Positions 42,986-53,700 of a DNA stretch of 64,000 bases are shown piece by piece. Within the stretch, counting starts at the first letter, position 1. Every line of letters starts with the position of its first letter. Below the pieces are notes generated by a model. That model saw only the letters and a program-made list of their open reading frames with translations, was not told where the DNA came from and did not search any database. Origin of the DNA: Carposina sasakii (lineage: Eukaryota > Arthropoda > Insecta > Lepidoptera > Carposinidae); the NCBI GenBank assembly GCA_014607495.2, contig CP053167.1, forward strand, positions 6,572,001 through 6,636,000, in the 5' to 3' direction. The translations under genes were made by a program, and so were the position numbers.

Positions 42986-45270
42986 GTAATAAATCGTGCT
43001 TTAAGAGTTGTTGATAATCCTCAACCAAAAAATCGTCTAACATCCGCAAACCTTAATCTATCATTGCTATCATGTTTACAAACCACCACCACAAAAAAGC
43101 CAAATCAACCCATTCACACGCTAATTACGCAAAGCTGTCCATTCAACACATTCCAGAATGGCGCTTGGCAGCGGCTTCTTACAAACACCGACATTTTTGA
43201 ACATGAATAGGACACTACAATAAGAGACCGACACTCTGTGTGTCTGTCTGTCGGTTTAATTGGCCGATTTGGCCGCCATGGGAATGTATCTATGCTTTCT
43301 AGCCTGGTTTATCGGCTCCATAGTGCTTTCAGTTGGCGATTGACGTCGTGTTAGATTTGTTTTTTAGCTGTAATGGCTGGTCGGTTGTCGGTGTTTTGTA
43401 TGTTATTAGTAATTTTGTTTTTTTTGTGTTGTCATTGGGGAAATCATTGCAGTTTGGTATTGCTCCTGTAATGGGTTTGATTGATTGATTTTTGTAAAGC
43501 TCTTTTGTTGAACTTAGCTCATTAAAGCTGTCCATGTTTTTACTACGTTTGGTGCCAGTTTTAACAATTGCTATTATGTTCCGCATAATTTAACTGGCAC
43601 TTTTTTGATTGGTAGTTGCATGGGTTTTCTGCCAAATTGATAACCTCCGTGTATCAAAATATTACCCCGTTTACGCTTTACAATATCAAAAGTTTCGTTC
43701 ATCTTGTAACGATGTACATTATATTAGTGGGACTGGGAACCCTCCTTTAGTACTATGACTGGTGGTCCCACTGCTTAGTGGGACCACGAACCATAATGTT
43801 GAAGATTAGTGAGACCACGAGTAACAGTGGGATAAAATTGGTGGGATCACGAGTCAAATATCAAATAATCCACTTGCTCTTATTCACTTTTTTAAGAATT
43901 ACTACAATAATCGGAAGTAAAAATTTACAATTACGTTTAAAACCAGTTCAATCAGCTCTTTCATCTGTCACCGTTCCATTCTGGTATAGCTTATTATGAA
44001 TAAGAAATATTATAATGATCTTAAGATTCAGGAAGTTTCTATTCTATAGTACCTCAAACAAGAACAATTACTCTGTACTAATTATCGTTTGTAGTACGAT
44101 ACAATTAAAGTAAATCTTAGTTCATAATAATCGTAGAGAAAATTATTGACAAGCATTAAAATTTGCACAAAATTATGGTACGATGTAACAGGGCGAACAT
44201 AATAACAGTTTCATAATATTAATTGAATTATTTATAGCCTTCGTAAGGGAACCTGCAAACTGCCTAGATACAATCTTTAGTGTACCTACGAGACCCTTAA
44301 CTGTAGTTGGGGCACCTATAGGTAAAGATGTTGTTAGTTAAGTCCGTGCGTTATGTTATGAAAGGTTTTAAATCGAATCCCCGTTATGCAAAAAGTTTTT
44401 GTTTAGTTACGAAATGCTAAAGAAATATACTGTTCATATGGGTCTGTTCTAAATCATAAAAACAGTAATATATTTTAATTACTGACAACGCCACTGTTCT
44501 GGCAGCCTCAAGGCAGCAATAAAACCTCTTTGACAATAAAAAACAAATTGATAATGAATTTCGAAAATCGAAATCTAAAAGCGATTCGTTGTTCCATCGG
44601 CAATTTGAATTTGAGTTTAGAAGTTCGGTTGACGCTATAAAACGGAGTGTTTTTGACTTTCACTGGCAGTGAGGCGTCGTCTTCCCACGAATCACGATGT
44701 CGGTCTAACAATTAGACAATTGTCGGCCATTTTAACGATCAACCATAAAATCGGGTTTCAGCCTCTCATTAACCGCATTCTTGTGATACTTCCGCTTTTA
44801 TAGTTTTACTAATCAACGCTTGAGATTAATATGGACGGGTAATGGCGTCGGTTGTGTGTAGATTAATTTTATTGGTCCAAGTTTTGGACAATTGGTTGTG
44901 TAGATAATTGAGATTTGGGCTATTGGCGGCTTTTTTGGGTTTTACTGTTTACTGTTGTTATAGGATATCACTTTAGTGTTATCAGCGGTAATTGACCGTT
45001 AATTGTGTTCAATTAAATTGACTTCTTGGATTGGACGAATGTAAAATATACTATTATCAACTTGAATGTTGTGCAACCACTAAGGGGGTAAAATTCACAA
45101 ACCAACACAAAATAAACTCATTATCCTTCATTATCATTAAAATTGGATTCATAAAATGATTGAAATTAAATGATATAATAGAGTGTAACAAATAGACAAT
45201 ATGTTAGACAAGATGCTATGAAAATAACTCACTGTAGAGAACCCATAAATTTTTTTGCTCAAAATTACAT
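42986..45270. other. Unassigned DNA
   Basis: The short open frames at 42983-43210 (plus) and 43329-43586 (minus) are Thr/Asn/Lys-rich with no recognised domain. Near 43735-43855 the motif GTGGGACCACGA recurs several times at irregular spacing, perhaps a degenerate local repeat. Confidence 0.4.
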
Positions 45271-45271
45271 A

Positions 45272-45632
45272 CAGGGTGATTTTTGGTCGTCAACGTTCCC
45301 GAAAACTATGGAATCTCCTCATCATCACGATCATTTTTCTCCGTTGAAGCATACCTCGGAAGTGTCTGGTTCCAAAGTTGAGTAAATAAACTGCGTGTTT
45401 CTGCATAAATGCACATAGACGCGCATAGCAAGATTTTTTACGAGAAATAATTAATATCTGTTTATGAAAAAACCAGCATAAACACTGGACCCTATAAATT
45501 TCGCCCAACCAAGTAATTTGTTTTTTCTTCAAAAAAATTTCCATCATTTCCCAGCATTTTTTTTGGCATAAACTTACGTTATTTGATGTATAGAGTACGT
45601 ACCCTTCGTTAAGGGTGGCAACGAAAAACATA
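45272..45632 (+). mobile_element. MITE-B, right end replaced
   Basis: It starts CAGGGTGATTTTTGGTCGTC against TA but breaks off after GGCAACGAAAAAC, just short of the terminal repeat. It then joins MITE-A and R1 pieces. Confidence 0.75.
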
Positions 45633-45647
45633 GTATAGTATGGAGAA

Positions 45648-45745
45648 TTCCTAAACAGCTCAGGAATGTTCATACGATTTTGAAAGATAAACATGTAATT
45701 TCGACTCTTCAGTTGATGTATTCCAGTGAAGCCCCGCATCAGCAC
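45648..45745 (-). repeat. MITE-A fragment fused to an R1 fragment
   Basis: GGAGAATTCCTAAACAGCTC to AACATGTAATTTCGACTC is the inner part of MITE-A in reverse (compare 62011-62085). TTGATGTATTCCAGTGAAGC then matches the R1 head of 1205-1235 in reverse. Confidence 0.6.
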
Positions 45746-45844
45746 AAAATTTTATTTATTGAGAAAACCAACAGCGTTACATAATATTAAGTTAATGTAC
45801 ATAATATTCTTAAATAAGACCAAGAACAATATGTTTTATTCTTA

Positions 45845-45970
45845 TCCTTTTTGTACACAAATGAGAAAATGTTACAAGTAATCAGTATAAGTACACGAGA
45901 AATGTACAACGGCGTGCTTATCTCTTCAAGAGATTTCTTCCAGCAAACCAAGAAAAATTTCCGAAAACAG
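45845..45970 (-). repeat. Repeat E copy
   Basis: On the minus strand it reads GGAAGAAATCTCTTGAAGAG, ATAAGCACGCCGTTGTACAT and an AATAAAAC end. Confidence 0.55.
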
Positions 45971-46318
45971 AAGCAAAGTAAGATTTATTTTCATAAAACC
46001 AGTAAAGGAGGTCCATTCCGTGATTCAGAACAAGATGCACCATGATTGGCGTTTATAGCACCACAGATCCCAGTATTTAATGGACGCGCCACATTTCTCG
46101 GCGCATCTGGTAGCTAACAACGTTTAACTACGGGCATTAACTGCAAGCGAAACCGGGCTACGCTTGCCTCGAGGAGAACTGGAGGAAATCCTGTAATTTC
46201 ATCTATCAGGCTATAATGGTCTAGTGTTTTTAGTGTCGAACTTATTAGGGAAGATAATAATGTTTATTAATTGTTGTAAAGTTTATTTATTTTGGAAGAA
46301 TCAATAACTGTATAGGTA
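45971..46318. other. Unassigned DNA
   Basis: A GC-richer patch at 46080-46190 has no repeat partner here. Nothing recognised. Confidence 0.4.
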
Positions 46319-46320
46319 TA

Positions 46321-46618
46321 CAGAATGATTTTTGGTCGTCAACATTCCCGAAAACTACCCGAAAGCGTTTTTCTACATAAATGCATATAGACGCGCGTAT
46401 CAAGATTTTTTCACGAGAAATAATTAATATCTGTCTATGAAAAAACTAGCATAAACACTGGATACTATAAATTTCGCCTGATCAAGTAATATATATATTT
46501 TATTTTTTTTTTCAAAAAAACTTACATAGTTTCCCAGCATTTTTTTGGCATAAACTTACTTTATTTGATTTATAGAGTACGTACCCTTCGTTAAGGCTGG
46601 CAACGAAAAAACACCCTG
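46321..46618 (+). mobile_element. MITE-B, internally deleted
   Basis: CAGAATGATTTTTGGTCGTC and CGAAAAAACACCCTG ends with TA on both sides. About 60 bases present in other copies are missing after ACTACCCGAAAG. Confidence 0.85.
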
Positions 46619-47149
46619 TATAATGTTACATAGTTAAATATTAGTTATGAAGTATGAGTAGCTATGCAGTACACTATTTACAAGTTGAAGCAAAATAAAG
46701 TCTCACTAAATTTTATTTCTACTCAGAAAATACGGCATGTTATGTTGAGAACATAGTCCGAAAACCAGCGTAGTGACTTATATATAGAACTAGCGTAGTG
46801 ACTTAGATACATATAGAAGAAGAATAGAATATAAGTAAAACTGACCAAAACCAGTGGTGGTCTCCTCATATTTGTTAACAATTGACACATTTATGAAATA
46901 CAGCCTCCTTTAATTACATACGCGCGGGTAATTTCTCGTAATAGTCTTTATGTTGATTTATCGAAGGCGGGTAAAGCCGCGGCAATTTAATTGTTTCGAT
47001 ATTTCGGTGTATCGATTAACGGTGGTATCGATATTTTATATCGGACGTGGTACAGCGCTATTATTACCGTTTTCGAACAATGCGAAGTTGATTTTATTTT
47101 TGATTGGGTTTTTTAAAAGTTTAATTAAGTTTTACATTGCATACCTATA
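46619..47149. other. Unassigned DNA
   Basis: TAGTGACTTA with its neighbours is locally duplicated near 46772-46810. No gene recognised. Confidence 0.4.
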
Positions 47150-47772
47150 GGGCGTTTTTCCACTAGACGACACGGCCACGACACGGTCACGACACGACCA
47201 CGACAAGGACACGACCACGGCTTTTTTGGAAGCAAATATGTTAAGCCCCCAGTACTCAATGGCCTGTGACGGACAACTGTAGGCCACGATCACTCGGTGT
47301 TCACACAATGGCGCATGGCTCATTGCTGCCTGGCAAACCACTTACGATGGACGTAGAAGTAATTACGGCTGCGGCTATTTATTTATACCTTTACTGTTTA
47401 CAAATATTACAGAAGTGTGAACCGCCACAAAGTTATAAAAAAATGGCACAATAAAAAAAGGTGGTTGCTGACCATTCACCGTAAGAGGATAAGGAACGTA
47501 CGTATCCCGGTCAGCGGTCAGTGACGATCTAAACAATGGCCGATTGTGTGAACACCACAGGCCACGCTACGCCACGATTCCTTTGAAGTGTGCCCAGAAA
47601 ACCGACAACTCCCCTATTGCGCGCCACGATTAACAATTGTCCGCCATCATATACCATTGCCCCCTGTACACAATGGCGGCGATGGCCTGTAGTGGGCCAG
47701 CATGGGCCATTGTGTCCTGGGGCCTTTAGATGACGAAATGTCGCGGTCGTGCCGTCTAGTGAAAAAACGCCC
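47150..47772. mobile_element. Inverted-repeat element G with CACGAC arrays
   Basis: The left end GGGCGTTTTTCCACTAGACG and right end CGTCTAGTGAAAAAACGCCC are complementary over about 30 bases. Next to the left end CACGAC recurs about six times (47166-47218). Interior blocks such as ACAATGGC and GGCCATTGTGT occur in opposite orientations. No target duplication was resolved, so the superfamily is open (hAT-like by subterminal repeats). Non-coding. Confidence 0.7.
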
Positions 47773-47774
47773 AT

Positions 47775-47900
47775 TCATATGGTTGTATTCCCTAAAATGG
47801 TGCATCCAGAATTGCATCGAAAATCCTACAGCCACGTTTAACATAGCGAGGCCAGATAAAAGACCGTTGACAAGTTGCTAGCTCATCGACTGAGAGTACG
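47775..47900 (+). repeat. Dispersed repeat R1 copy
   Basis: TCCCTAAAATGGTGCATCCA, CAGCCACGTTTAACATAGCG and GACAAGTTGCTAGCTCATCG. This copy preserves the uninterrupted GGCCAGAT site that is filled at 29049. Confidence 0.65.
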
Positions 47901-47965
47901 TCTATTTCCGTCAATTAAGTTTTGTAAGTAAAAAGTCACATTTCTTCATGTAAAATCTACTACTA

Positions 47966-48095
47966 ACCGAACTTGTACATCTCAACTATACCCTCAAAAT
48001 TGGTCAGAAGAGAAGAAGTCGCACCATGTGGTTCTATCGGCTTTGGTGCTCTGCCTACCCCGTAAGGGATAAAGGCGTGATTATATGTATGTTTG
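47966..48095 (+). repeat. Repeat family S copy
   Basis: Same as 1040-1176, with a small duplication GAAGAAG inside the GGTCAGAAG block. Confidence 0.65.
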
Positions 48096-48099
48096 TAAA

Positions 48100-48515
48100 T
48101 CTTCATACTTTGACTTCATACCTGCGTGAAATTGCTGTAATCACTTATCTTAGAGTCAAGGTAAAGCTCTGTTCACACTAGAGTCGTGACGATATAATGA
48201 AATGTAATAAAATAACTAATAAATAACCTAACCAATAATAAATGGTGACATATAATTGTTTACATAGAGTACTGAGTAGAGTACAATATTAACATTACTT
48301 TTCTCCTACTTAAATAAAAAAAAAGGTGTAAAATAGAATCTTACGCTTACACTGCGAATATGTAATCTGGATTTAACAAATATTTAAATTATACAATTGG
48401 ATGCCAACAATTTCGTCGCGTGAACTATAAAAATCTCATAATCTGTTCCCATGGGAATTGCGGAAAATCCTTTCTTACTCGTATCAAATGCCTACAACGT
48501 ACACCCTCAAAATGT
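48100..48515. other. Unassigned AT-rich DNA
   Basis: No recognised feature. Confidence 0.5.
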
Positions 48516-48612
48516 CAGGAGGGCAATTCTTGAAAGCCGAAACGCAACCACTAACAAACAGTTAACGAAACGCGGTGCGAAGCAATATATACTTACCGCA
48601 TGAGTAATAAGG
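48516..48612. repeat. Repeat H, empty site
   Basis: GGGCAATTCTTGAAAGCCGA, AACGCAACCACTAAC and GTTAACGAAACGCGGTG, then GCAATATATACTTACCGC. The related copy at 61857 is interrupted by MITE-A at exactly the central TA. Confidence 0.75.
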
Positions 48613-48867
48613 TCTATTTTAGCACGCATTGGTCGCGAGTATGATAGAATGAAATCAAATATCTGTATCGTGCTGAAATGTGTCTAATAACGTCACCGTA
48701 AAGTAATTATTGCTTTGGCCTCTATAATTCCGTTTCGGCTTCGTTCCAACTCGAGACTTTTCAGAATTGGCCCCCTTGTCTACAAAATCAACGGTATAGG
48801 AATTGCGTTGAGTCGTCAGTCATTCATTAACGACAAATAATTTTATATGTAAAGATTAAAGATTTAG

Positions 48868-48935
48868 CACATACCGGGATTCGAAGCTAGGACCTATGGT
48901 GTAAGGCCAATACAAGACCAACTGCGCCATCGTCA
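48868..48935 (-). mobile_element. tRNA-like SINE head (SINE-B related)
   Basis: On the minus strand it reads GACGATGGCGCAGTTGGTCT and CTAGCTTCGAATCCCGGTAT, with A- and B-box spacing. The body is lost. Confidence 0.6.
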
Positions 48936-48954
48936 TAATATATACATACATATA

Positions 48955-49095
48955 CACACAGCTGTGTTCCTAAAATGGAGTAGTTAGAACTGCAGGATCG
49001 TAAAGGATATCCCTCAGCCACGTTTAGCATAGCTGGGACATTAATTATCAGTGACAAGTTGCTAGCTTATCGCCAGAAAGAATGGCCAAATTCCT
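48955..49095 (+). repeat. Dispersed repeat R1 copy
   Basis: CACACAGCTGTGTTCCTAAA, CAGGATCGTAAAGGATATCC and GTTGCTAGCTTATCGCC: one of the best-preserved R1 copies. Confidence 0.7.
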
Positions 49096-49373
49096 CAGTC
49101 GACTGAATATCAACTGTTAACATAACGTTAGCTTAACCAAATGAATACATTTCAAACCGTTCCCTACATAATCACATACACTACCAAACACGTCTCATCT
49201 CACACATACCAAAGTTGTATTATAATCGTAATACAATACAGGGTTTAATACAAAAACTAGGGAAACCCTTTTAAGCGTGTCCGTCGGTTGTTGCCATATG
49301 CCATGGAGTAAGAACATCGAGGAAATACGATAAAAGTATAATCGTTAATGTAGGAGATAGATGGATAAATTAA

Positions 49374-49718
49374 GCGGTGATAGCCCAGTGGTTAAGACGT
49401 GCACCTTCCAAGCGGGAGGCGTAAGTTTGATCCCAGTCACGGGCCTGTACCAATGAATTTATTTAATGTACAGATTTTAATGTTGCAAAATTGTCACTTG
49501 CTCGTGCCTCGGAAAGCACGTAAAACATTTGGTCCTGCGCCTGATCTCTATCCGGTCGTGTCGACTTTCCGTCCCATCGGACTATTAGAGTAACGGAATA
49601 TAGAGTGCATCTGTGTTTGCGCACACATTTGTGCACTATAATATCTCCTGCGTACCTGGCCAATCTCCGTAGAGATTGGTCGCCTTGGCCGAAATACGGT
49701 CGGAGATCGTCATCATCA
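49374..49718 (+). mobile_element. SINE-D, full-length
   Basis: Same as 21189-21533, with A-box CAGTGGTTAAGACGTGC, a B-box altered to GTTTGATCCCAGTCACGGG and a final CGGAGATCGTCATCATC. The predicted frames over it are shadows. Confidence 0.9.
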
Positions 49719-49889
49719 GATGTATAAAATTCTTTATTGTACTATAAAAACATTCTGTATAATGGCGAGCTTAATGCAAGGCATTCTCTACCAGCTAACC
49801 TATTTACTTAACTTACTTAGACTACGCAGTATGAGTTAAATCACTGGCTAAAATTTTGCATTTTAAATTTAGTTATGTGCTGGTACGGG

Positions 49890-50100
49890 GCTCAACTTGC
49901 ATACATCAGATGTTATTTCTTTCCGTGCATGTCGTAAGAGTCGACTAAGGAACTCAGGAATTTTCTCAGGCGATAACTCACTGATCATTTACATCAATCC
50001 CCGCCATTCCCCGCTATGTTGTACATGGCTGTTAGATCTCCCTTATTATGTTATAGTTCTGACTACCTTATGGGAACATAACCGTGTGTAGTATATATAT
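49890..50100 (-). repeat. Dispersed repeat R1 copy with a TA tract
   Basis: Complementary to R1 at 48955. It ends in GGGAACATAACCGTGTGTAG beside a (TA)n microsatellite at 50090-50108, which may be the tail region of the family. Confidence 0.65.
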
Positions 50101-50349
50101 ATATATATGCATGTACCTGTACTATGTATGGGTATAAGTAGATAAGATAGTATAAACAAAACATTTAACCATCTCCTTAAGGTTTATCCTCAATGCTTTG
50201 TGTCACCGGACTGTTGGACTGCATACAGCTACATTATGATGCAACAGGTTATGGGATCTTACCTTTTTGTTATATACTATAACAGTTTGCAGTGACTTTG
50301 CTTGTAGGTAGGTACCGAAATGTTCCATGTAACAAAAACTATAGAAATA

Positions 50350-50405
50350 CTAGCGGACGCCCGCGACTCCGTCCGCGTGGATTGCAGAAAAGACAGAAGA
50401 ATTCA
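50350..50405 (-). mobile_element. Helitron 3' end fragment
   Basis: Plus strand: CTAGCGGACGCCCGCGACTC then CGTCCGCGTGGATTGCAG, the reverse of the 27255 terminus. The upstream Helitron part is not recognisable. Confidence 0.6.
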
Positions 50406-50849
50406 GAAGGCGCCATCTGTTGCAGACTTATGGAACGTACGATTAATAACAACAACCAACGTTGATGATCAGTTTTTTTATTAATTATTAGTTATTAAGA
50501 CCATTAATTTAAATAATAACTATCCTATCATCTAAGTTGGACCAAATTACATATATATGCCAATTTTCATGAATATCAGTTGACTCGTTTTTGAGTTTAT
50601 TCGGAACATACACAGTGACACGGATTTTTTATATATTAAGATATTTTCACGTCCATTTACACCCAAAGAGGTCAGAAATGTATAAATTACAACTTTTCAC
50701 TGAGAGCCTACCGCCGCTTTTACAAATAATACAAGTGAGTTAACGAATTTGATGGTAAATTTTTCCAAATTTCCAATTAATTCTAAATAAGTAGATATTA
50801 ACAATATCCTGTAAATAAACTGTTGTTAAAAATTTCTCTTTACTTGCTT

Positions 50850-50962
50850 GGCTTGATGGAAGAGATCTCTGGTAGAGATAAGCTTGCCACTGTACATGCA
50901 TCTCTTCTTTTGTTGTATGCCACATTTCTTTTTGTGTATGTGCAATAAAGAATAAGACAATA
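50850..50962 (+). repeat. Repeat E copy
   Basis: GCTTGATGGAAGAGATCTCT, GTAGAGATAAGCTTGCCACT and TGTGCAATAAAG, with poly(A)-signal-like ending. Confidence 0.6.
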
Positions 50963-50971
50963 TTATAATAT

Positions 50972-51100
50972 ATAATTGTATCAGGCGTCACTATTCGGAA
51001 GTTCAAATTTCCATTGAGGGGTCGCCCACCACCGGGCCCTACACCCTCCGCTGACCCTCGGATCTGCCGACTCATGGTCATGAACACAAGACACTACTGT
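50972..51100 (+). mobile_element. MITE-D copy with left terminus
   Basis: TGTATCAGGCGTCACTATTC opens the element, followed by CCATTGAGGGGTCGCCC and the blocks of 455-629. The right side drifts after 51100. Confidence 0.6.
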
Positions 51101-51164
51101 CGCAATTGCGAGCGAGGGTAAGCGGAGGGTGTAGAGCCGAGCACAGCTAAGTAATAACTAGACA

Positions 51165-52450
51165 AGGCAAGTGTTTCTACTTGGTGTGTAAAAAGGGATT
51201 GCAAACCACTTCTATCAGCCCTAATTTTTTCTGTTCTGGCTCGAGAACGAGTGTCTATTCTAATTCTTAAGTCTATTTTTTACATGCAAAGTACATCGAC
51301 TTAGTTTATCTAGTTATTAATAGCTCTGTGAATTTGACGTTTAAAAGTGAGACATCTCGCTCTCACCAAATTCATCATACCGGCGCTGATATATATACCA
51401 TAGGCAGAAGAGGTTGAATTTGGGTAGGTACCCCAGAAAATGTATCTTATAAAAGTTTAACCTAATTAGTTAACCTAATAGATCTAACCTTGGGTATTTT
51501 TTACTTCAAATACCTGCCGATAAAATATTTCATCAAACCTAAGACTGTTGGTAAAAAAGCCACCACCACCGATTTGATTACGATAATCGATAAATATTTT
51601 TTTTTTTCATGCTGACATAAAACAAATCTTAGAAACAAATGCATTATAGTCTGTAGGTATCAATTTGAATTAGGAATCATCAATACGAAATTGAATTTGA
51701 AATTCTTATAATCGTCTCAAGTATGATACATTGTAATTGGCTGTTAAGACACCTGACTTAGCAAAAATTCAACCAAGATCTTTCCTTGTAAAGCGATATA
51801 TGAACAAAAAAACACAACATTTCCCCTAATCCCTCTCACAACTCACATTTCCAATATTTATTTATGCTTGCTATTAAAAAATCTATTAAACTGATTAGAT
51901 TCCTATATGTAATTTATTGTCAAGTATTATAAGAGCAAATCTCAAAATAATGGTGAAACGACTTTATAGCCTTGTCCCCTAACTTCAACACTCTTTTTTT
52001 CAGATCCAGTAAACTATTTTTAAAAAATGATGTTAGGAATTAGATATAGCCCTATTTTTTTCTATAATTTAATCGTTTTATTATTAAAAAGCTGATATTT
52101 TTATCACAAAATTGAAGAAAACTCATACGAAGGCATATGTCAATGTATGAAAAATGAAGTGTCCCCTTTCCAAAATATAACATTAGATCGCAATTTTCTC
52201 CGCAAAACTGTGGGCACCCATACATATTTTACCTTGTCATTTGGCTTTAAATAGGGTGTATTTTGATTTTCAAGTATAGTTTTAATAATAAAACCCGTCG
52301 TTTTTAATAAATGAACAAATAAAATATGTCCTCAGAAAAGTTCCTTTTTCAATTTTCCTTCTTCGTAACCATGTATTAATATTTTCTTGATTCGTAATAT
52401 TTGGTAGAATAATTTTAGATTAAAGTAGCAACACTATACAATAAATTAGC
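51165..52450. other. Unassigned AT-rich DNA, upstream of the Cys-rich gene
   Basis: No repeat partner or coding signature. It could contain regulatory sequence for the gene at 52452-53513, but nothing specific can be pointed to. Confidence 0.4.
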
Positions 52451-52451
52451 A

Positions 52452-52560
52452 TGCTTAGGTTGGTCGCCTTCAGTACTGTCAAATTCATTTCTTTAAACTT
52501 TTTCACAACCGAGCCGGCAGCATCGCAATTTTAATCTTATTTTGTAACCCAAAAACAAGG
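52452..52560 (+). other. Candidate 5' untranslated exon
   Basis: A moderately GC-enriched stretch (GAGCCGGCAGCATCGC) ends with CAAGG followed by a strong GTAAGT donor at 52561. The only ATG here (52452) opens a 27-codon frame closed before the donor, so the exon would be untranslated if used. The exon start is unknown. The coordinate given is only the beginning of the distinctive sequence. Confidence 0.35.
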
Positions 52561-52987
52561 GTAAGTTTTAATTTATGATGTATTACTGTAGTTTAACCTA
52601 AAAACTGTTTATTATAGTTTTCATTATGATACAAGTTGATTTAAGCTTATGTTGACTTATTATAAATAAAACAATATAAAGGCATAAAAGCCTATGTTTG
52701 TTACTTCTTTTTGCGTTACTTTTTTGTGGTTACTTATAAGAGGAAACAGAGGAACAAAGGTGGAACTTAATAAAGCGGGGTTTACATATAGAACTGCCCA
52801 ATATTGAAAGGATATTGACCACGCAATAAAGAACCGCCGTATCCGTATAAAGTTACTGTGCAATAATAATTATATAACGTTGTTAAGATAATATTTAGAG
52901 CTAAACTTACCCATTTCATTATAATTCTATGGAGTTTTTAGTAATATTATTTCAAAACTAAGTTAACCTACCACTGTTTCACTGTTT

Positions 52988-53098
52988 ATGTATGAAGCAT
53001 CAAAATGTATGTCTTGTGAAAAGCATTATTGTCATTCATGCCATGGTGACTCCAATGTGGATTTCTTTATTTGTCCAAAATGTTTCAGTTGTCTTTAA
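52988..53098 (+). pseudogene. Small Cys-rich frame, possible duplicated module of the next gene
   Basis: Thirty-six codons from the ATG at 52988 encode two Cys/His clusters, KCMSCEKHYCHSCHGD and FICPKCFSCL, ending at TAA. The string CCAAAATGTTTCAGTTGT is almost identical to CCAAAATGTTTCAATTGT in the next gene, which encodes SPKCFNCG. It lies inside the predicted intron 52561-53177. It may be a decayed duplicate, an alternative exon or a separate micro-ORF. No family is recognised. Confidence 0.35.
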
Positions 53099-53210
53099 TT
53101 ATTTTAAACAGTTTTTAGTGTTAAGCTTATGAATATTTTTTTTATACTGTTGTTGAGTATTTTTAATATCTTTTCAGAGTTTTAAAAAGACTGGAACAGA
53201 GCTTGACGAA

Positions 53211-53513
53211 ATGGCTATATTAATGTTTATTGATGTTGATAAATTCTTATCAAAAACAGATTTTCGACTGTGTTTGGCCAATAATTTGTCCTGGCCTTGG
53301 CAAGAAACTCATTTTATAATGAGCCCAAAATGTTTCAATTGTGGGTGGGACACAAATTCAATAACATCAAAGATAGAATTTCATTTCATATCATCTTTGA
53401 ATTGTGAAGCCATACATATGCTGCTTAACAACATATATGTTTGGTGTCCTATTTGTGAATCATGTGTATTTGATCATTACCCTAAAGATGAATGCGAATT
53501 TTGTAACTTGTAA
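53211..53513 (+). CDS. Uncharacterised Cys-rich putative zinc-binding protein, 100 residues
   Basis: This is the best non-transposon coding candidate in the window. Start: the first ATG after a TTTTCAG acceptor (ending 53177), in the context GAAATGG. The frame is already open from the acceptor (SFKKTGTELDE before the Met). Visible features are an N-terminal hydrophobic or amphipathic part (MAILMFIDVDKFLSKTDFRL), an aromatic segment around LSWPW, a first Cys pair CFNCGW at about residues 43-48, and a C-terminal cluster CPIC..C...CEFC at about residues 78-98, arranged like a zinc ribbon. No signal peptide or obvious membrane helix. It has no repeat relatives in the window apart from the small Cys-rich frame upstream. 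Function unknown. It could be a fast-evolving host gene, a captured gene or a chance frame. Confidence 0.45.
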   Translation: MAILMFIDVDKFLSKTDFRLCLANNLSWPWQETHFIMSPKCFNCGWDTNSITSKIEFHFISSLNCEAIHMLLNNIYVWCPICESCVFDHYPKDECEFCNL

Positions 53514-53530
53514 TTTATGATATAACCTAC

Positions 53531-53700
53531 TATAGTTTGACCGCTAGTGCCGTACCGCGCCCTAGGAATGTGAGCGGCACGGGAGGGTGAAATATCACAT
53601 GAAATGATCTGTCTAATCCATAGCACTATAGACGTGATACACCCCCTCCCGTGCCGCTCACATACCTAGGGCGCGGTACCGCGCTAGTGGTCAAACTATA
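53531..53700. mobile_element. MITE-H, 170-bp near-perfect inverted repeat
   Basis: TATAGTTTGACCGCTAGTGC at the left and GCGCTAGTGGTCAAACTATA at the right. The arms continue through CGCGCCCTAGG and GTGAGCGGCACGGGAGGG, about 55 bases each with few mismatches. TA flanks suggest a TA-targeting element. Arms this similar suggest recent insertion or conversion. It begins 17 bases after the stop codon of the Cys-rich frame. Confidence 0.8.

Noticed and set aside
53211..53513. Viral origin of the Cys-rich frame
   Set aside because: Considered because Cys-rich small proteins occur in insect DNA viruses, but no specific viral motif or neighbouring viral gene is visible. Left as unknown.
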